Under the pieces are notes generated by a model, which saw nothing but the letters and a program-made list of their open reading frames with translations, was not told the DNA's origin and ran no database searches. 64,000 nucleotides of DNA from Hungatella sp. (GTDB lineage: Bacteria; Bacillota; Clostridia; Lachnospirales; Lachnospiraceae). The DNA lies in the NCBI GenBank assembly GCA_009712635.1, contig WASS01000020.1, positions 310,001 to 374,000 on the forward strand, given 5' to 3'. How positions within the stretch are numbered: the first letter of the stretch is position 1; the number at the start of each line of letters is the position of its first letter. The translations under genes and the position numbers were made by a program. Of the stretch, positions 1 through 8,958 are shown in pieces.

Positions 1-1045
1 TAGTCAGAATCTCCTGGCGCAGATCGTCCTGAGTGATTTTGTTAAGCACCGGCATAAAACGGGCTTCTACCAGCAGACGCTTTGCCTCCATCAGGCTAAG
101 TCCTCTGGAACAGAGATAGTAGAGCTGTTTTTCATCAAACCGGCCCAGAGTGGCTGCATGCTGTCCTTCCACCGCCTCTTCTCCGCAAAGGATTAAGGGA
201 ACCGTCCTGTTTCTGGCACTGGGGCTTAACAGAAGTACGGTTTCATTTTCATGTCCGATAGAATGTGCAGATCCTGCTTTAAAGTCAATGGTTCCTCTTA
301 AAATCTTGCTGCTATGACCTGAGAGAACTCCGGCGGTATGCATTTCACTAACTGTTTCCCTGCCAATATGGCTGGCAATGTCATTAAAGTCAAAAATCTG
401 ATCTTCATCAGTAAAGTATGCAGTGTCCTGCTGGTAGCCTCCTCCCTGACCTTCCAGATGAGCCATTGATCCGCAGGCTGCTGTCTTTCCGCCAAATACG
501 GCACGGATCAGTTCTATTTTTGCGCCTTTTCCAATGCGTGCGCCAACGGCATCAAAGCTCTGGCTGTTCTTTCCCAGCAACTGAATGGAAATAAGGCGGA
601 CAAAGGAATCTGTCTGGGCATCTATCTGAGTTAAATTTTCAATAACTCCGTCTTTTGCATCCCCGCGATTAATCTGAACCACTGTAAGGTTACTTCCCGG
701 ATTTGCTTTTATGGCAAAATGAGTTCTGATAACTGGCTGGGTAAGATCCAGATTCTGTGTGATGATAACAGGTTCACTGGCAATGCCATTCCCCAAGAGG
801 TAACAGGTTTTATCTGCCCCATTTCTGATAGATTCATCCAGCCATTCCCCCATACCACTTTTAATATCAGCAACCTCCGCCGGGAGATGGTCCATCAGAG
901 TGATTCCATGAGGAAGAATGCCGTCATAAGGAAGGTGTCTTCCTTGTAAATATTCTCTGTCAGGAGGCAGTGCTTTTTGATCCAGCCAGTTTACTCCGGT
1001 CCGGTTCCAGGTAGGAACGGGGAGCCGATTAATTTGTGTATTCAT
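1..1045 (-). CDS. sufD: SufD-like Fe-S assembly scaffold, C-terminus cut by window edge
   Basis: SufD is the partner of SufB in the SufBC2D complex that builds Fe-S clusters in the cytoplasm. The frame is open from ATG 1045 (starting MNTQINRLPVPTW) to the window edge. It shows the beta-helix core of the family, with stretches such as GRFDEKQLYYLCSRGL and ARIGKGAKIELIRAVFGG. The C-terminus, and presumably sufS/sufU, lie to the left. It starts 17 bases after the sufB stop, behind a GGAGG site, as the third gene of a sufC-sufB-sufD operon. SufB and SufD are paralogues; gene order and the lack of the SufB N-terminal region favour SufD. Confidence 0.88.
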   Translation of the reverse strand, partial: MNTQINRLPVPTWNRTGVNWLDQKALPPDREYLQGRHLPYDGILPHGITLMDHLPAEVADIKSGMGEWLDESIRNGADKTCYLLGNGIASEPVIITQNLDLTQPVIRTHFAIKANPGSNLTVVQINRGDAKDGVIENLTQIDAQTDSFVRLISIQLLGKNSQSFDAVGARIGKGAKIELIRAVFGGKTAACGSMAHLEGQGGGYQQDTAYFTDEDQIFDFNDIASHIGRETVSEMHTAGVLSGHSSKILRGTIDFKAGSAHSIGHENETVLLLSPSARNRTVPLILCGEEAVEGQHAATLGRFDEKQLYYLCSRGLSLMEAKRLLVEARFMPVLNKITQDDLRQEILT

Positions 1046-1061
1046 AGTTCTGTTCCTCCTT

Positions 1062-2480
1062 TCAGCCAATGCTTCCTTTCATTTCAAGATGAATTAGATT
1101 GTTCATTTCAACCGCATATTCTAGCGGCAGTTCTTTTGCAATGGGTTCTGCAAAACCGCCTACGATTAAGGCTCTTGCATCATCCTCGGACAGACCGCGG
1201 CTCATCAGATAGAAGATTGCAGATTCACTGATTCTTCCGATTTTTGCCTCATGACCGATATCTGCCTGATTGCAGGAGATATCCATAACCGGTATGGTAT
1301 CGGAACGGGAAATGCTGTCAAGCATCAGTGATTCACAGGAAACCGCTGATTTGCTTCCTTCTGCTTTTTCCGTTACAGTTACTACGCTTCGGAATGTGGA
1401 ATTGCCTCCATCCCGGGATATGGATTTGGTTGAGATGTGGGAGGTGGTATCCGGCGCAGCATGGAGAACCTTCGCACCAGTATCCAGGTTCTGGCCTTCT
1501 CCCGCAAATGTGATGCCTGTAAACTCCATACGTGCCTTTTTCCCTTTTAAAATACTCATGGGGTATAGGTAGGAGATATGGGAGCCAAAGGATCCTGAAA
1601 TCCACTCCACAGTCCCGCCTTCCTCCACTGAGGCGCGTTTGGTGTTTAAATTGTACATATTCTTGGACCAGTTCTCGATGGTGGAGTAGCGGAGTCTTGC
1701 ATTTTTACCAACATACAGCTCCACACAGCCTGCATGCAGATTGGCAACGTAGTATCTGGGAGCCGAACAGCCTTCTATGAAATGAAGATAGGCTCCTTCC
1801 TCTACAATAATAAGCGTATGCTCAAACTGACCCGCACCCGGCGCATTAAGCCTGAAATAGGACTGAAGCGGGATTTCAACCGAAACTCCTGCGGGGACAT
1901 AAACAAAAGAACCTCCGGACCAGACCGCTCCGTGAAGAGCCGCAAACTTGTGGTCAGACGGAGGTACCAGTTTCATAAAATGCTTTCGTATCATATCACT
2001 GTAAGGGCCGGTAAGAGCGCTCTCAATATCGGTATAGACCACGCCTTGGGAAGCTACCTCTGCACGGACATTGTGGTAAACCACTTCGGAGTCGTACTGT
2101 GCCCCCACGCCTGCCAGAGATTTCCGCTCTGCTTTTGGAATTCCAAGACGTTCAAAGGTCTCCTTGATATCGTCGGGGACATCGGACCACTTAGCTTTCA
2201 TGGTTGATTTGGGACGGACATAAGTGACAATCTGATCCATATTCAGTTCGTCAAGAGATGGCCCCCAGGTTGGAAGCGGTATTTCATTATATAATTTTAA
2301 TGATTTTAGGCGGAACAGACGCATCCATTCCGGTTCATTTTTTTCCTTTGAGATCTGGTTTACAATCTCCGGGGTAATACCGGAGTCCATAAGGTAAGCT
2401 GGATCCAGCCTGTCTTTCACATCGTAAATGGTCCGGTCAGCCTGGTCGACTCTTGTTTTTTCCTCCTTAAAGTCCTTCAT
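1062..2480 (-). CDS. sufB: Fe-S cluster assembly protein SufB
   Basis: SufB is the scaffold subunit of the SUF system, on which nascent 4Fe-4S clusters form before transfer to apo-proteins. I chose ATG 2480 (MKDFKEEKTRVD), giving 472 residues, the usual SufB length. An earlier in-frame start at 2516 lies deep inside sufC and is less likely. The protein carries the SufB/SufD beta-helix, including HGAVWSGGSFVYVPAGV and HYVANL-like stretches, and the late block around CESLMLDSISRSDTIP. The start overlaps the sufC stop by 14 bases, so translation is probably coupled, and sufD follows after 17 bases. Confidence 0.93.
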   Translation of the reverse strand: MKDFKEEKTRVDQADRTIYDVKDRLDPAYLMDSGITPEIVNQISKEKNEPEWMRLFRLKSLKLYNEIPLPTWGPSLDELNMDQIVTYVRPKSTMKAKWSDVPDDIKETFERLGIPKAERKSLAGVGAQYDSEVVYHNVRAEVASQGVVYTDIESALTGPYSDMIRKHFMKLVPPSDHKFAALHGAVWSGGSFVYVPAGVSVEIPLQSYFRLNAPGAGQFEHTLIIVEEGAYLHFIEGCSAPRYYVANLHAGCVELYVGKNARLRYSTIENWSKNMYNLNTKRASVEEGGTVEWISGSFGSHISYLYPMSILKGKKARMEFTGITFAGEGQNLDTGAKVLHAAPDTTSHISTKSISRDGGNSTFRSVVTVTEKAEGSKSAVSCESLMLDSISRSDTIPVMDISCNQADIGHEAKIGRISESAIFYLMSRGLSEDDARALIVGGFAEPIAKELPLEYAVEMNNLIHLEMKGSIG

Positions 2481-3231
2481 GGAGTCCAACCCCCTTTCCC
2501 AGAACGCCAAAGCCATCCTGTGTAATTTTTGAAATCAGTTCCTGACCGCCGGTATAGGCTATTTTGCCTCCTTCCAGTACATGTACCACATCCACGTCAA
2601 GACCTTCTAAAATTCTGGCATTATGTGTAATGATGAAAAGTCCGTTTTTCCGGTTTTTAAACGCACGGATCCCTTTTGTAACGGTGCGGACTGCATCCAC
2701 ATCAAGACCGGAATCTGTTTCGTCTAAAAGAGCCAGTTTTGGCTGTAACATAAGAAGCTGGAGAATTTCCGTTTTCTTTTTTTCACCGCCGGAAAAGCCA
2801 ACATTTAAGTACCGCTCCGCATAACTGGGATCCATATCCAATGCTTTCATCTGTTCTTTCAGTTCCTTTTTAAATTGCAGGATTTTTGGGGGACGTTTTT
2901 CAAGGGATCCTTTCGCTGTGCGTAGAAAATCTTCCAATGTGACTCCCGGAATCTCTTCCGGAACCTGGAATGAAAGAAAGACACCGGCTTTTGCTCTTTC
3001 GTCTGCTTTCATTTCTGTGATATCTTTCCCATCTAAAAGAATCTGCCCGCTTTCAATCTGAAACCGGGGATCGCCCATAATGGCAGATACGAGAGTGGAT
3101 TTACCAGTTCCGTTTGGTCCCATAAGGACATGAAGTTCTCCCGAACCTATGGTGAGATTAATGCCGTTTAGTATTATTTTATCTTCCACAGAAACAATTA
3201 AATCTTTAATTTCAAGTAATGAATGACTCAT
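2467..3231 (-). CDS. sufC: Fe-S assembly ATPase SufC
   Basis: SufC is the cytoplasmic ABC-type ATPase that drives conformational change in the SufB-SufD scaffold; it is not a transporter. The 254-residue protein has Walker A GPNGTGKST near residue 38, signature FSGGEKKKTEIL, and Walker B LALLDETDSGLD, where the D(E)TDSGLD form is typical of SufC. It is first in the operon, with an AACCTCCTTT (reverse AAAGGAGGTT) ribosome site and a promoter about 80 bases upstream. Its last 14 bases overlap sufB. Confidence 0.95.
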   Translation of the reverse strand: MSHSLLEIKDLIVSVEDKIILNGINLTIGSGELHVLMGPNGTGKSTLVSAIMGDPRFQIESGQILLDGKDITEMKADERAKAGVFLSFQVPEEIPGVTLEDFLRTAKGSLEKRPPKILQFKKELKEQMKALDMDPSYAERYLNVGFSGGEKKKTEILQLLMLQPKLALLDETDSGLDVDAVRTVTKGIRAFKNRKNGLFIITHNARILEGLDVDVVHVLEGGKIAYTGGQELISKITQDGFGVLGKGVGLHEGL

Positions 3232-3305
3232 ATATCAATCAACCTCCTTTATTCCCCAAATGGGAATTTAATGGTTAGTATCAGCTAACATACCTTTGTG
3301 TTTTC

Positions 3306-3334
3306 ATACTATACCAAAACAGTATGAATTGCAA
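3306..3334 (-). promoter_or_regulatory. Putative sufCBD promoter with inverted repeat
   Basis: On the minus strand there is a -35 TTGCAA (3334-3329), a 17-base spacer and a -10 TAGTAT (3311-3306), with TATAGT overlapping two bases further upstream. An inverted repeat CATACT/AGTATG (3305-3310 and 3321-3326) overlies the -10 and could be an operator. No Rrf2/IscR-family gene is in view, so the regulator is unknown. Confidence 0.5.
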
Positions 3335-3436
3335 GCATGATTTAAATTTTTTTATAATAATAGTGAAGATTTTGACGTTTCAGAACAGTTTGCAGAAATA
3401 AAACGAAGCAGAAGAGAAAGGATTTTTAATTTTTAC

Positions 3437-3466
3437 TTGACATTTATCTCATGGGGGGAGTATTAT
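3437..3466 (+). promoter_or_regulatory. rib operon promoter
   Basis: TTGACA (3437-3442), 18-base spacer, TATTAT (3461-3466), about 22 bases before the FMN riboswitch. This places the transcription start just ahead of the aptamer, as expected. Confidence 0.7.
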
Positions 3467-3487
3467 AACTTCAATTGAACAACAATC

Positions 3488-3592
3488 TTCAGGGCAGGGT
3501 GTAATTCCCTACCGGTGGTATAGCCCACGAGCCGCAAGGCATGATTCGGTGTAACTCCGAAGCCGACAGTAAAGTCTGGATGAAAGAAGATG
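3488..3592 (+). ncRNA. FMN riboswitch (RFN element)
   Basis: The conserved RFN blocks are present in order: TCAGGGCAGGGTG, ATTCCCTACCGGTGGT, AGCCCACGAGCC, GGTGTAACTCCGAAGCCGAC and AGTCTGGATGAAAGAAGAT. This aptamer binds flavin mononucleotide and shuts off downstream riboflavin genes. Two terminator-like hairpins follow before ribD, consistent with transcriptional control. Confidence 0.97.
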
Positions 3593-3634
3593 ATGCAGCT
3601 TTTTCATATTTATGATATATCTGCTGATTAACAC

Positions 3635-3668
3635 GCTCTGGAATGATCATTTCATTTCAGAGCTTTTT
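3635..3668 (+). terminator. Hairpin in rib leader (candidate riboswitch terminator)
   Basis: GCTCTG (3635-3640) pairs with CAGAGC (3658-3663), with additional pairing inside the loop, followed by a run of five T. It lies about 40 bases after the aptamer and is a plausible expression-platform terminator. Confidence 0.55.
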
Positions 3669-3704
3669 GTGTTGATTGTCATAAACAATGGATTGATAGC
3701 CGGA

Positions 3705-3740
3705 AAATGCCCTGAACCCTGTGTTCAAGGCATTTTTTTT
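3705..3740 (+). terminator. Second leader terminator before ribD
   Basis: AAATGCC..GAAC pairs with GTTC..GGCATTT (3705-3717 with 3723-3735), followed by a run of eight T. It sits 20 bases before the ribD start and is the stronger of the two leader hairpins, so it probably acts as the FMN-controlled terminator. Confidence 0.7.
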
Positions 3741-3759
3741 GAATGAAAGGTTGTGAGAT

Positions 3760-4866
3760 ATGGACGATATGGAATGTATGGGTATGGCCCTGGAGCTTGC
3801 AAAAAAGGGGTGTGGCTTTGTAAATCCCAATCCAATGGTTGGAGCAGTCATTGTAAAGGATGGAAAGGTCATTGGCACAGGGTACCATGCTAAGTTTGGG
3901 GCTCCCCACGCAGAAATAAATGCCCTTGCCAGTTGTGAAGAATCTCCTGAGGGAGCAACTCTTTATGTGACACTGGAACCCTGCTGCCATTATGGAAAGA
4001 CTCCTCCCTGTACAGAAGCTATTTTAAATGCAGGAATCCGAAGAGTCGTGGTGGGAAGTCTGGACCCTAACCCTTTGGTAAAAGGAAAGGGAATTAAACA
4101 ACTGCAGGAAAAAGGAATTGAAGTCACAGAGGGAATACGAAAATCGGAATGTGACAGGCTCAATGAAGTGTTTTTCCATTTTATTCAATCGGGAAAACCA
4201 TATGTTGTCATGAAATATGCTATGACCATGGACGGAAAAACAGCAGCATATACAGGTGACTCCAAATGGATAACCGGGAAGGCTGCAAGGGAAAACGTAC
4301 AAAAAGACCGGCTTCGTTACAGTGCCATAATGGTGGGAATTGGTACCGTTATGGCAGATGATCCCCTTCTTACCTGCCGGACTAAGGGAGGGCGCAACCC
4401 CCTTCGCATTATCTGCGATACTAACCTGCGGCTTCCGCTTACATCAAAGATTGTGGCGACTGCAAATGAGGTTCCCACTTTAATCGCAACATCAAGCAGC
4501 GATCTCCAGGCACAGCAGGCCTATCGAAACGCTGGATGCCGCATTCTCCCGGTAAACCAGTCAGATGGACATTTGGATTTAGCAGATCTCATGACAAAGC
4601 TTGGTGAAGAAAAAATTGACAGCATATTGCTGGAGGGCGGCGGTATTCTTAACTGGTCAGCATTGCAGGCAGGAATCGTAAACAAAGTGCAGACTTACAT
4701 TGCGCCAAAACTTTTTGGAGGATCAAACGGGAAATCACCAGTCGCAGGACTTGGTGTACCCAGCCCAAAAGATGGCATTCTTCTCACAAACACTACAGTT
4801 TCCTATTGGGGCGAAGATATTTTAATTGAAAGTGAGGTAATGCCTGATGTTTACAGGAATTATTGA
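3760..4866 (+). CDS. ribD: Bifunctional riboflavin deaminase/reductase RibD
   Basis: RibD catalyses deamination of the pyrimidine intermediate and then reduction of its ribosyl side chain, the second and third steps of riboflavin synthesis. The 368-residue protein has the N-terminal CDA-type zinc site: H50-A-E52, and C75 and C84 in EPCCHYGKTPPCTEA. A C-terminal RibD reductase domain follows, with KYAMTMDGKTAA and ILLEGGG. It is the first gene of the rib operon under the FMN riboswitch and overlaps ribE by 20 bases. Confidence 0.96.
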   Translation: MDDMECMGMALELAKKGCGFVNPNPMVGAVIVKDGKVIGTGYHAKFGAPHAEINALASCEESPEGATLYVTLEPCCHYGKTPPCTEAILNAGIRRVVVGSLDPNPLVKGKGIKQLQEKGIEVTEGIRKSECDRLNEVFFHFIQSGKPYVVMKYAMTMDGKTAAYTGDSKWITGKAARENVQKDRLRYSAIMVGIGTVMADDPLLTCRTKGGRNPLRIICDTNLRLPLTSKIVATANEVPTLIATSSSDLQAQQAYRNAGCRILPVNQSDGHLDLADLMTKLGEEKIDSILLEGGGILNWSALQAGIVNKVQTYIAPKLFGGSNGKSPVAGLGVPSPKDGILLTNTTVSYWGEDILIESEVMPDVYRNY

Positions 4867-5494
4867 AGAAACAGGCGTATTGAAAGAATTAAAAAAGGGT
4901 GCTCAGTCCGCTTCGCTGATCATACAGGGCAGGGTGATTTTTGATGATCTGGCAATTGGGGACAGTGTGGCAGTAAACGGCGTATGCTTAACGGCTGCCG
5001 GTCTTTCATCCCATACGTTCCAGGCGGATGTGATGCATGAGACCTTAAACCGTTCCTGTCTTGGAAAGCTGCATCCTGGTGATTTTGTTAATCTGGAACG
5101 CGCAATGGCAGCTGACGGACGTTTTGGCGGACACATTGTCTCTGGTCATATTGATGGAACAGGTAAGATAATATCCGTCCGAAGAGATGACAATGCCATC
5201 TGGTACACCATTGCCGCTGACAGCAGGATACTCCGTTATATCGTAGAGAAAGGCTCCATTGCAGTGGATGGCATCAGTCTGACAGTGGCAACCGTAAATA
5301 ATACGGAGTTTTGTATCTCTGCTATCCCCCATACTGTAAAATCCACTACCCTGTCATATAAAAAAGCTGGTGATCTGGTTAATCTGGAAAATGACCTTGT
5401 AGGGAAATACATGGAAAAATTTTTATTATCGGAACCGGATAAACCGCAGCCAAACGGTATCACAAGAGAATTCTTAACAAAATCTGGCTATTAG
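4847..5494 (+). CDS. ribE: Riboflavin synthase alpha subunit
   Basis: This enzyme dismutates two 6,7-dimethyl-8-ribityllumazine molecules into riboflavin. The 215-residue protein begins [10 protein letters not shown] and has two lumazine-binding repeats, each with a VNGVCLT / VDGISLTV core and a [13 protein letters not shown] segment. It starts inside the end of ribD (20-base overlap) behind a GAGGTAAT-like site and precedes ribBA by 10 bases. Confidence 0.96.
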   Translation: MFTGIIEETGVLKELKKGAQSASLIIQGRVIFDDLAIGDSVAVNGVCLTAAGLSSHTFQADVMHETLNRSCLGKLHPGDFVNLERAMAADGRFGGHIVSGHIDGTGKIISVRRDDNAIWYTIAADSRILRYIVEKGSIAVDGISLTVATVNNTEFCISAIPHTVKSTTLSYKKAGDLVNLENDLVGKYMEKFLLSEPDKPQPNGITREFLTKSGY

Positions 5495-5504
5495 GAGGAG
5501 TAAA

Positions 5505-6704
5505 ATGTTTGAATATAACACTATAGAAGAGGCACTTAAATGGCTTCAGCAGGGAAAAATCATTCTTGTAACAGACGATGAGGGAAGGGAAAATGAAGGC
5601 GATTTCATTTGCGCCGCCCAGTTTGCCACTACCGAAAATGTTAACTTTATGGCTACACATGGGAAAGGGTTGATCTGCATGCCCATGAATGAAGAGTTGT
5701 GCCGCCGCCTGGATTTGCCCCAGATGATTTCTGAAAACACCGACAATCATTCCACTGCCTTTACTGTATCTGTGGATTATGCGGACACCACAACCGGAAT
5801 TTCTGCGGCAGAGCGATCTCTGACTGCAATAAAATGTGTGGATGATACAGCGAAAGCGGAAGATTTTCGCCGTCCCGGGCATATGTTTCCACTGCTTGCA
5901 AAACGAAACGGAGTGTTGGAGCGTGGCGGACACACGGAAGCCACCGTGGATCTCATGCGTCTGGCAGGGTTGAAAGAATGCGGACTTTGCTGCGAGATCA
6001 TGGGAGAGGATGGTACCATGATGCGGACTCCTGAACTGATAAAGCTGGCTGAAACATGGAAGATTCCCTTTATTACCATCGCTGCATTGCAGGAATACCG
6101 AAAAAAACATGACAGACTGGTGGAGCAGACATCAATCAGCGACATGCCTACAAAATATGGAGAGTTTAAAGCTTACTGCTTTGTTAATCAATTAAACGGA
6201 GAGCATCACGTCGCTCTTGTAAAAGGCGATATTGGTGATGGGAAAAACATTTTGTGCCGTGTTCATTCTGAGTGCCTGACCGGAGATGCGTTCGGCTCCA
6301 TGCGCTGTGACTGCGGACAGCAGCTTGCTGCCGCCATGACCCAGATTGAACAGGAAGGCAGGGGCATACTCCTTTATATGCGCCAGGAAGGCAGAGGTAT
6401 CGGACTGGTTAACAAACTGCGTGCTTATGCCTTGCAGGACAAAGGCATGGATACTCTGGAAGCCAACCTTGCTTTAGGCTTTGAAGGCGATCCCAGAGAA
6501 TATTACATCGGCGCTCAGATATTAAGGGAATTGGGAGTCAAAACCCTGCGCCTGCTTACCAATAATCCGGAGAAGGTGTATGGACTGTCTGGTTTTGGTA
6601 TGGAAATTACAGAGCGGGTTCCCATACAGATTCCGGCAAATGATCATGATCTGTTTTATTTAAAAACCAAGCAGAAGAAAATGGGACACATTTTACACTA
6701 TTAA
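5505..6704 (+). CDS. ribBA: Bifunctional DHBP synthase / GTP cyclohydrolase II
   Basis: This fused enzyme makes both riboflavin precursors. The N-terminal half converts ribulose 5-phosphate to 3,4-dihydroxy-2-butanone 4-phosphate and shows [11 protein letters not shown] (residues 24-34) and RRPGH. The C-terminal half opens GTP and shows [18 protein letters not shown], with three zinc-binding cysteines near residues 256-269, and RQEGRGIGL. The 399-residue length is normal for RibBA. An AGGAGG site lies just upstream, and ribH follows after 19 bases. Confidence 0.97.
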   Translation: MFEYNTIEEALKWLQQGKIILVTDDEGRENEGDFICAAQFATTENVNFMATHGKGLICMPMNEELCRRLDLPQMISENTDNHSTAFTVSVDYADTTTGISAAERSLTAIKCVDDTAKAEDFRRPGHMFPLLAKRNGVLERGGHTEATVDLMRLAGLKECGLCCEIMGEDGTMMRTPELIKLAETWKIPFITIAALQEYRKKHDRLVEQTSISDMPTKYGEFKAYCFVNQLNGEHHVALVKGDIGDGKNILCRVHSECLTGDAFGSMRCDCGQQLAAAMTQIEQEGRGILLYMRQEGRGIGLVNKLRAYALQDKGMDTLEANLALGFEGDPREYYIGAQILRELGVKTLRLLTNNPEKVYGLSGFGMEITERVPIQIPANDHDLFYLKTKQKKMGHILHY

Positions 6705-6723
6705 TCATAAAGGAGAATTTAAA

Positions 6724-7191
6724 ATGAAAGTTTTTGAAGGAACACTGGTATCAGAGAAAATTCGGATCGGCATTGTAGCCGCACGTTTCAATGAATTTAT
6801 AACATCAAAGCTTCTGGGAGGCGCTGTGGATTGTTTAAAACGACATGGGATCAGTGAGGAGGACATAGAAGTAGCATGGGTGCCCGGAGCTTTTGAGATC
6901 CCGCTGATCGCTTCCAAGATGGCATGCTGTGGCAAATATGATGCTGTCATATGTCTGGGTGCGGTTATCCGGGGCAGCACCACTCACTACGATTACGTTT
7001 GCAGTGAAGTCTCCAAGGGCATTGCCCAGGTATCCTTAAGCAGTGGAATTCCGGTCATGTTTGGAGTCCTGACCACAGAAAATATTGAACAGGCAATTGA
7101 GCGGGCGGGAACGAAAGCAGGCAACAAAGGGTTTGACTGCGCAGCGGGAGCCATTGAGATGGTTAATTTAATCCGCGGAATAGAGGGCTAA
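6724..7191 (+). CDS. ribH: Lumazine synthase
   Basis: RibH condenses the butanone phosphate from RibBA with the pyrimidine from RibD, giving the substrate of riboflavin synthase. The 155-residue protein has the family blocks [34 protein letters not shown] and a conserved C-terminus. It is the last gene of the operon, and a strong hairpin follows within 12 bases. Confidence 0.97.
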   Translation: MKVFEGTLVSEKIRIGIVAARFNEFITSKLLGGAVDCLKRHGISEEDIEVAWVPGAFEIPLIASKMACCGKYDAVICLGAVIRGSTTHYDYVCSEVSKGIAQVSLSSGIPVMFGVLTTENIEQAIERAGTKAGNKGFDCAAGAIEMVNLIRGIEG

Positions 7192-7201
7192 ATGAAAAAA
7201 G

Positions 7202-7256
7202 ATCCTCCAATACAGGCCGTTTAAACCTGATTGGAGGATTAACAATATCTTTTTAA
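7202..7256. terminator. Bidirectional terminator between ribH and the trio operon
   Basis: ATCCTCCAAT (7202-7211) pairs with ATTGGAGGAT (7230-7239), with inner CAGG/CCTG pairing. On the minus strand a run of six T follows directly. On the plus strand a T-rich tract lies about 10 bases further. It serves the convergent ribH and the ATPase gene. Confidence 0.8.
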
Positions 7257-8260
7257 TTTGCCAGCAGGTCGGGAGAAAGTGTATTTCCTGACCGAAGTTC
7301 CTGGCGTGCAGTCTGAATAAGGGAATCCATTTTCTCCAACTTATCAAGCAGCTGTTTTTCTTCTTCACTGGTATAAATCACATGATTAATACCACCATTT
7401 TTAATGACAATCCGCTTGTCTGCCATTAATGCAAGAAGGGGATCGTGGGTTGCCATCAATACGATCTTATCTGATGTCACAAGAAGCTTTAATGCCTTTT
7501 TTCGGTCAATTCCGGCATTTTCAATTTCATCAATTAAGACAATGGGAGAGGAACTTAATATGGCAGTATCTGCAATCATAAGCGCTCTGGACTGTCCGCC
7601 GCTTAAGCTGGTAACCGGAGTGGAAAGTTCAAACTTTTCTCCTGCCAGATCATTGGCTGCGGCAATAATCCGGTCTATTACAGACTGAGGATCTAAAACC
7701 ATACGGCTTTCCGCATGCATCCGCAAAAAGTCAACTACTGTTAAGTCCATAACAAAGTTCATGTTCTGAGAAAGCTGGGCCACCAGCTTGTTATTTGAGG
7801 AGTAACGCCACTTCATATCAGGGACTTCGCCGTTGATCAAAATACTGCGTCCGGTAGGAGTGTCATTTTGAGCCGTCCATTCGATATCTGCTAAGAGCCG
7901 GCTTTTTCCTGAACCGGTAGGACCCACTATGGATATAATCTGGGATGTTTCTACAGTCAGTTCCTTAAAGCCTTCCACTGTTCCCGATTTATCGTGACCT
8001 GGTAAAATAGTCAGAGAATGCACCAGCCGGTCATTTTCCATTCCCAAAAACTGACGCATCTGATCCAGATACAGAGGCAGGTCTGACAAAAGCTTTGCTT
8101 TATCAATCGCCTGATCTTCCAGCTCTTCCTCTGAGAAATGATTTAAAAATTCCTCAAATGTCTGATCTTCAAATCCAGTGATTGTAAGCTTATTCTGTTC
8201 AAAATATGCAGCAGCAAACGGATATTCCTCCAGCAGTTTTTTTATGCTTATATTTGTCAT
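7253..8260 (-). CDS. Cytoplasmic ABC-type ATPase with N-terminal helical domain, unknown role
   Basis: A 335-residue ATPase with Walker A GPTGSGKS (113-120), signature LSGGQ (219-223), Walker B IVLIDEIE (240-247) and switch histidine H272. The first 70 residues (IKKLLEEYPFAAAYFEQ...) resemble the DUF1858/ScdA-N type of helical domain also seen at the start of the neighbouring binding-protein-like gene. No membrane segment or permease partner is present. It overlaps the GTPase gene by 4 bases (ATGA), so the three products are probably made together. The arrangement suggests an energy-driven cytoplasmic machine, perhaps for loading a metallocofactor, rather than a transporter. That role is inference. 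Confidence 0.7.
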   Translation of the reverse strand: MTNISIKKLLEEYPFAAAYFEQNKLTITGFEDQTFEEFLNHFSEEELEDQAIDKAKLLSDLPLYLDQMRQFLGMENDRLVHSLTILPGHDKSGTVEGFKELTVETSQIISIVGPTGSGKSRLLADIEWTAQNDTPTGRSILINGEVPDMKWRYSSNNKLVAQLSQNMNFVMDLTVVDFLRMHAESRMVLDPQSVIDRIIAAANDLAGEKFELSTPVTSLSGGQSRALMIADTAILSSSPIVLIDEIENAGIDRKKALKLLVTSDKIVLMATHDPLLALMADKRIVIKNGGINHVIYTSEEEKQLLDKLEKMDSLIQTARQELRSGNTLSPDLLAN

Positions 8261-8958
8261 TTTTTATCACCGCCTAAATCAATTTTCTTTACATTACCCA
8301 TCTGATAGGCTTCTCCAATTCTTGTTTCGCCAAGACAATAGGAGCACAGGGCTGAGGGCATTGGGAAACGAAGCTGCATTCCCTGAACGGTCTGAATGTT
8401 CTGGTTTTCATCATAAAGAAGGCTTGCCAGCTCATAAGCTCCCTGTCCGGTCAGTCCGTTCACATGCATGGTAATGGCTCTTGGGTTTACAGAGCTGACA
8501 CAGGAAGCAAATACCTCCCGTTCTGCCTGGGAAACAATATCACCTTTGGTAATTACCACAAAATCGGCGGATTTTAACATGGGACCGATTTTTTTAGGGG
8601 TATTAATACCGGATAAGTTATCGATCACGCAAACTCCCTTTACCTCTTTTAAATAAGGGGAACACCGGTTACAAAGACCTGCCGATTCCGTAATTAGCAG
8701 ATCAAGCTTTTCTTCATTTCCCCAGTTAACCACCTCTTCAATATTGGAAGCGAAGAAGTGATCCGGGCATAAAGCACCGGATAACCCCTTTTTCACAGGG
8801 ATTCCCGCTTTTTCATAGGCAACGTCGTCGTCTGTATAAAGACAGTCAAATTTCACCACGCCCACTTTAATGTTCTTATCACGAAAGGATGAAATTGTTT
8901 TTAAAATTACCGAAGTCTTACCGGAAGAGGGCGGACCTGAAAATACAATCAGATTCAT
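8257..8958 (-). CDS. CobW/HypB/UreG-like GTPase with two CxxC motifs
   Basis: A 233-residue G3E-type GTPase. The P-loop is GPPSSGKTS (8-16). C64-P-D-H67 sits where UreG-family proteins place their metal-binding Cys-x-His. The Walker B region is LLITESAG, and TKGD (137-140) replaces the usual NKxD. Additional pairs C96-x-x-C99 and C205-x-x-C208 could bind a metal or Fe-S cluster. G3E GTPases insert nickel, cobalamin or zinc into enzymes, so a metallocofactor chaperone is the best guess; the client is unknown. It overlaps both neighbours by 4 bases. Confidence 0.72.
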   Translation of the reverse strand: MNLIVFSGPPSSGKTSVILKTISSFRDKNIKVGVVKFDCLYTDDDVAYEKAGIPVKKGLSGALCPDHFFASNIEEVVNWGNEEKLDLLITESAGLCNRCSPYLKEVKGVCVIDNLSGINTPKKIGPMLKSADFVVITKGDIVSQAEREVFASCVSSVNPRAITMHVNGLTGQGAYELASLLYDENQNIQTVQGMQLRFPMPSALCSYCLGETRIGEAYQMGNVKKIDLGGDKK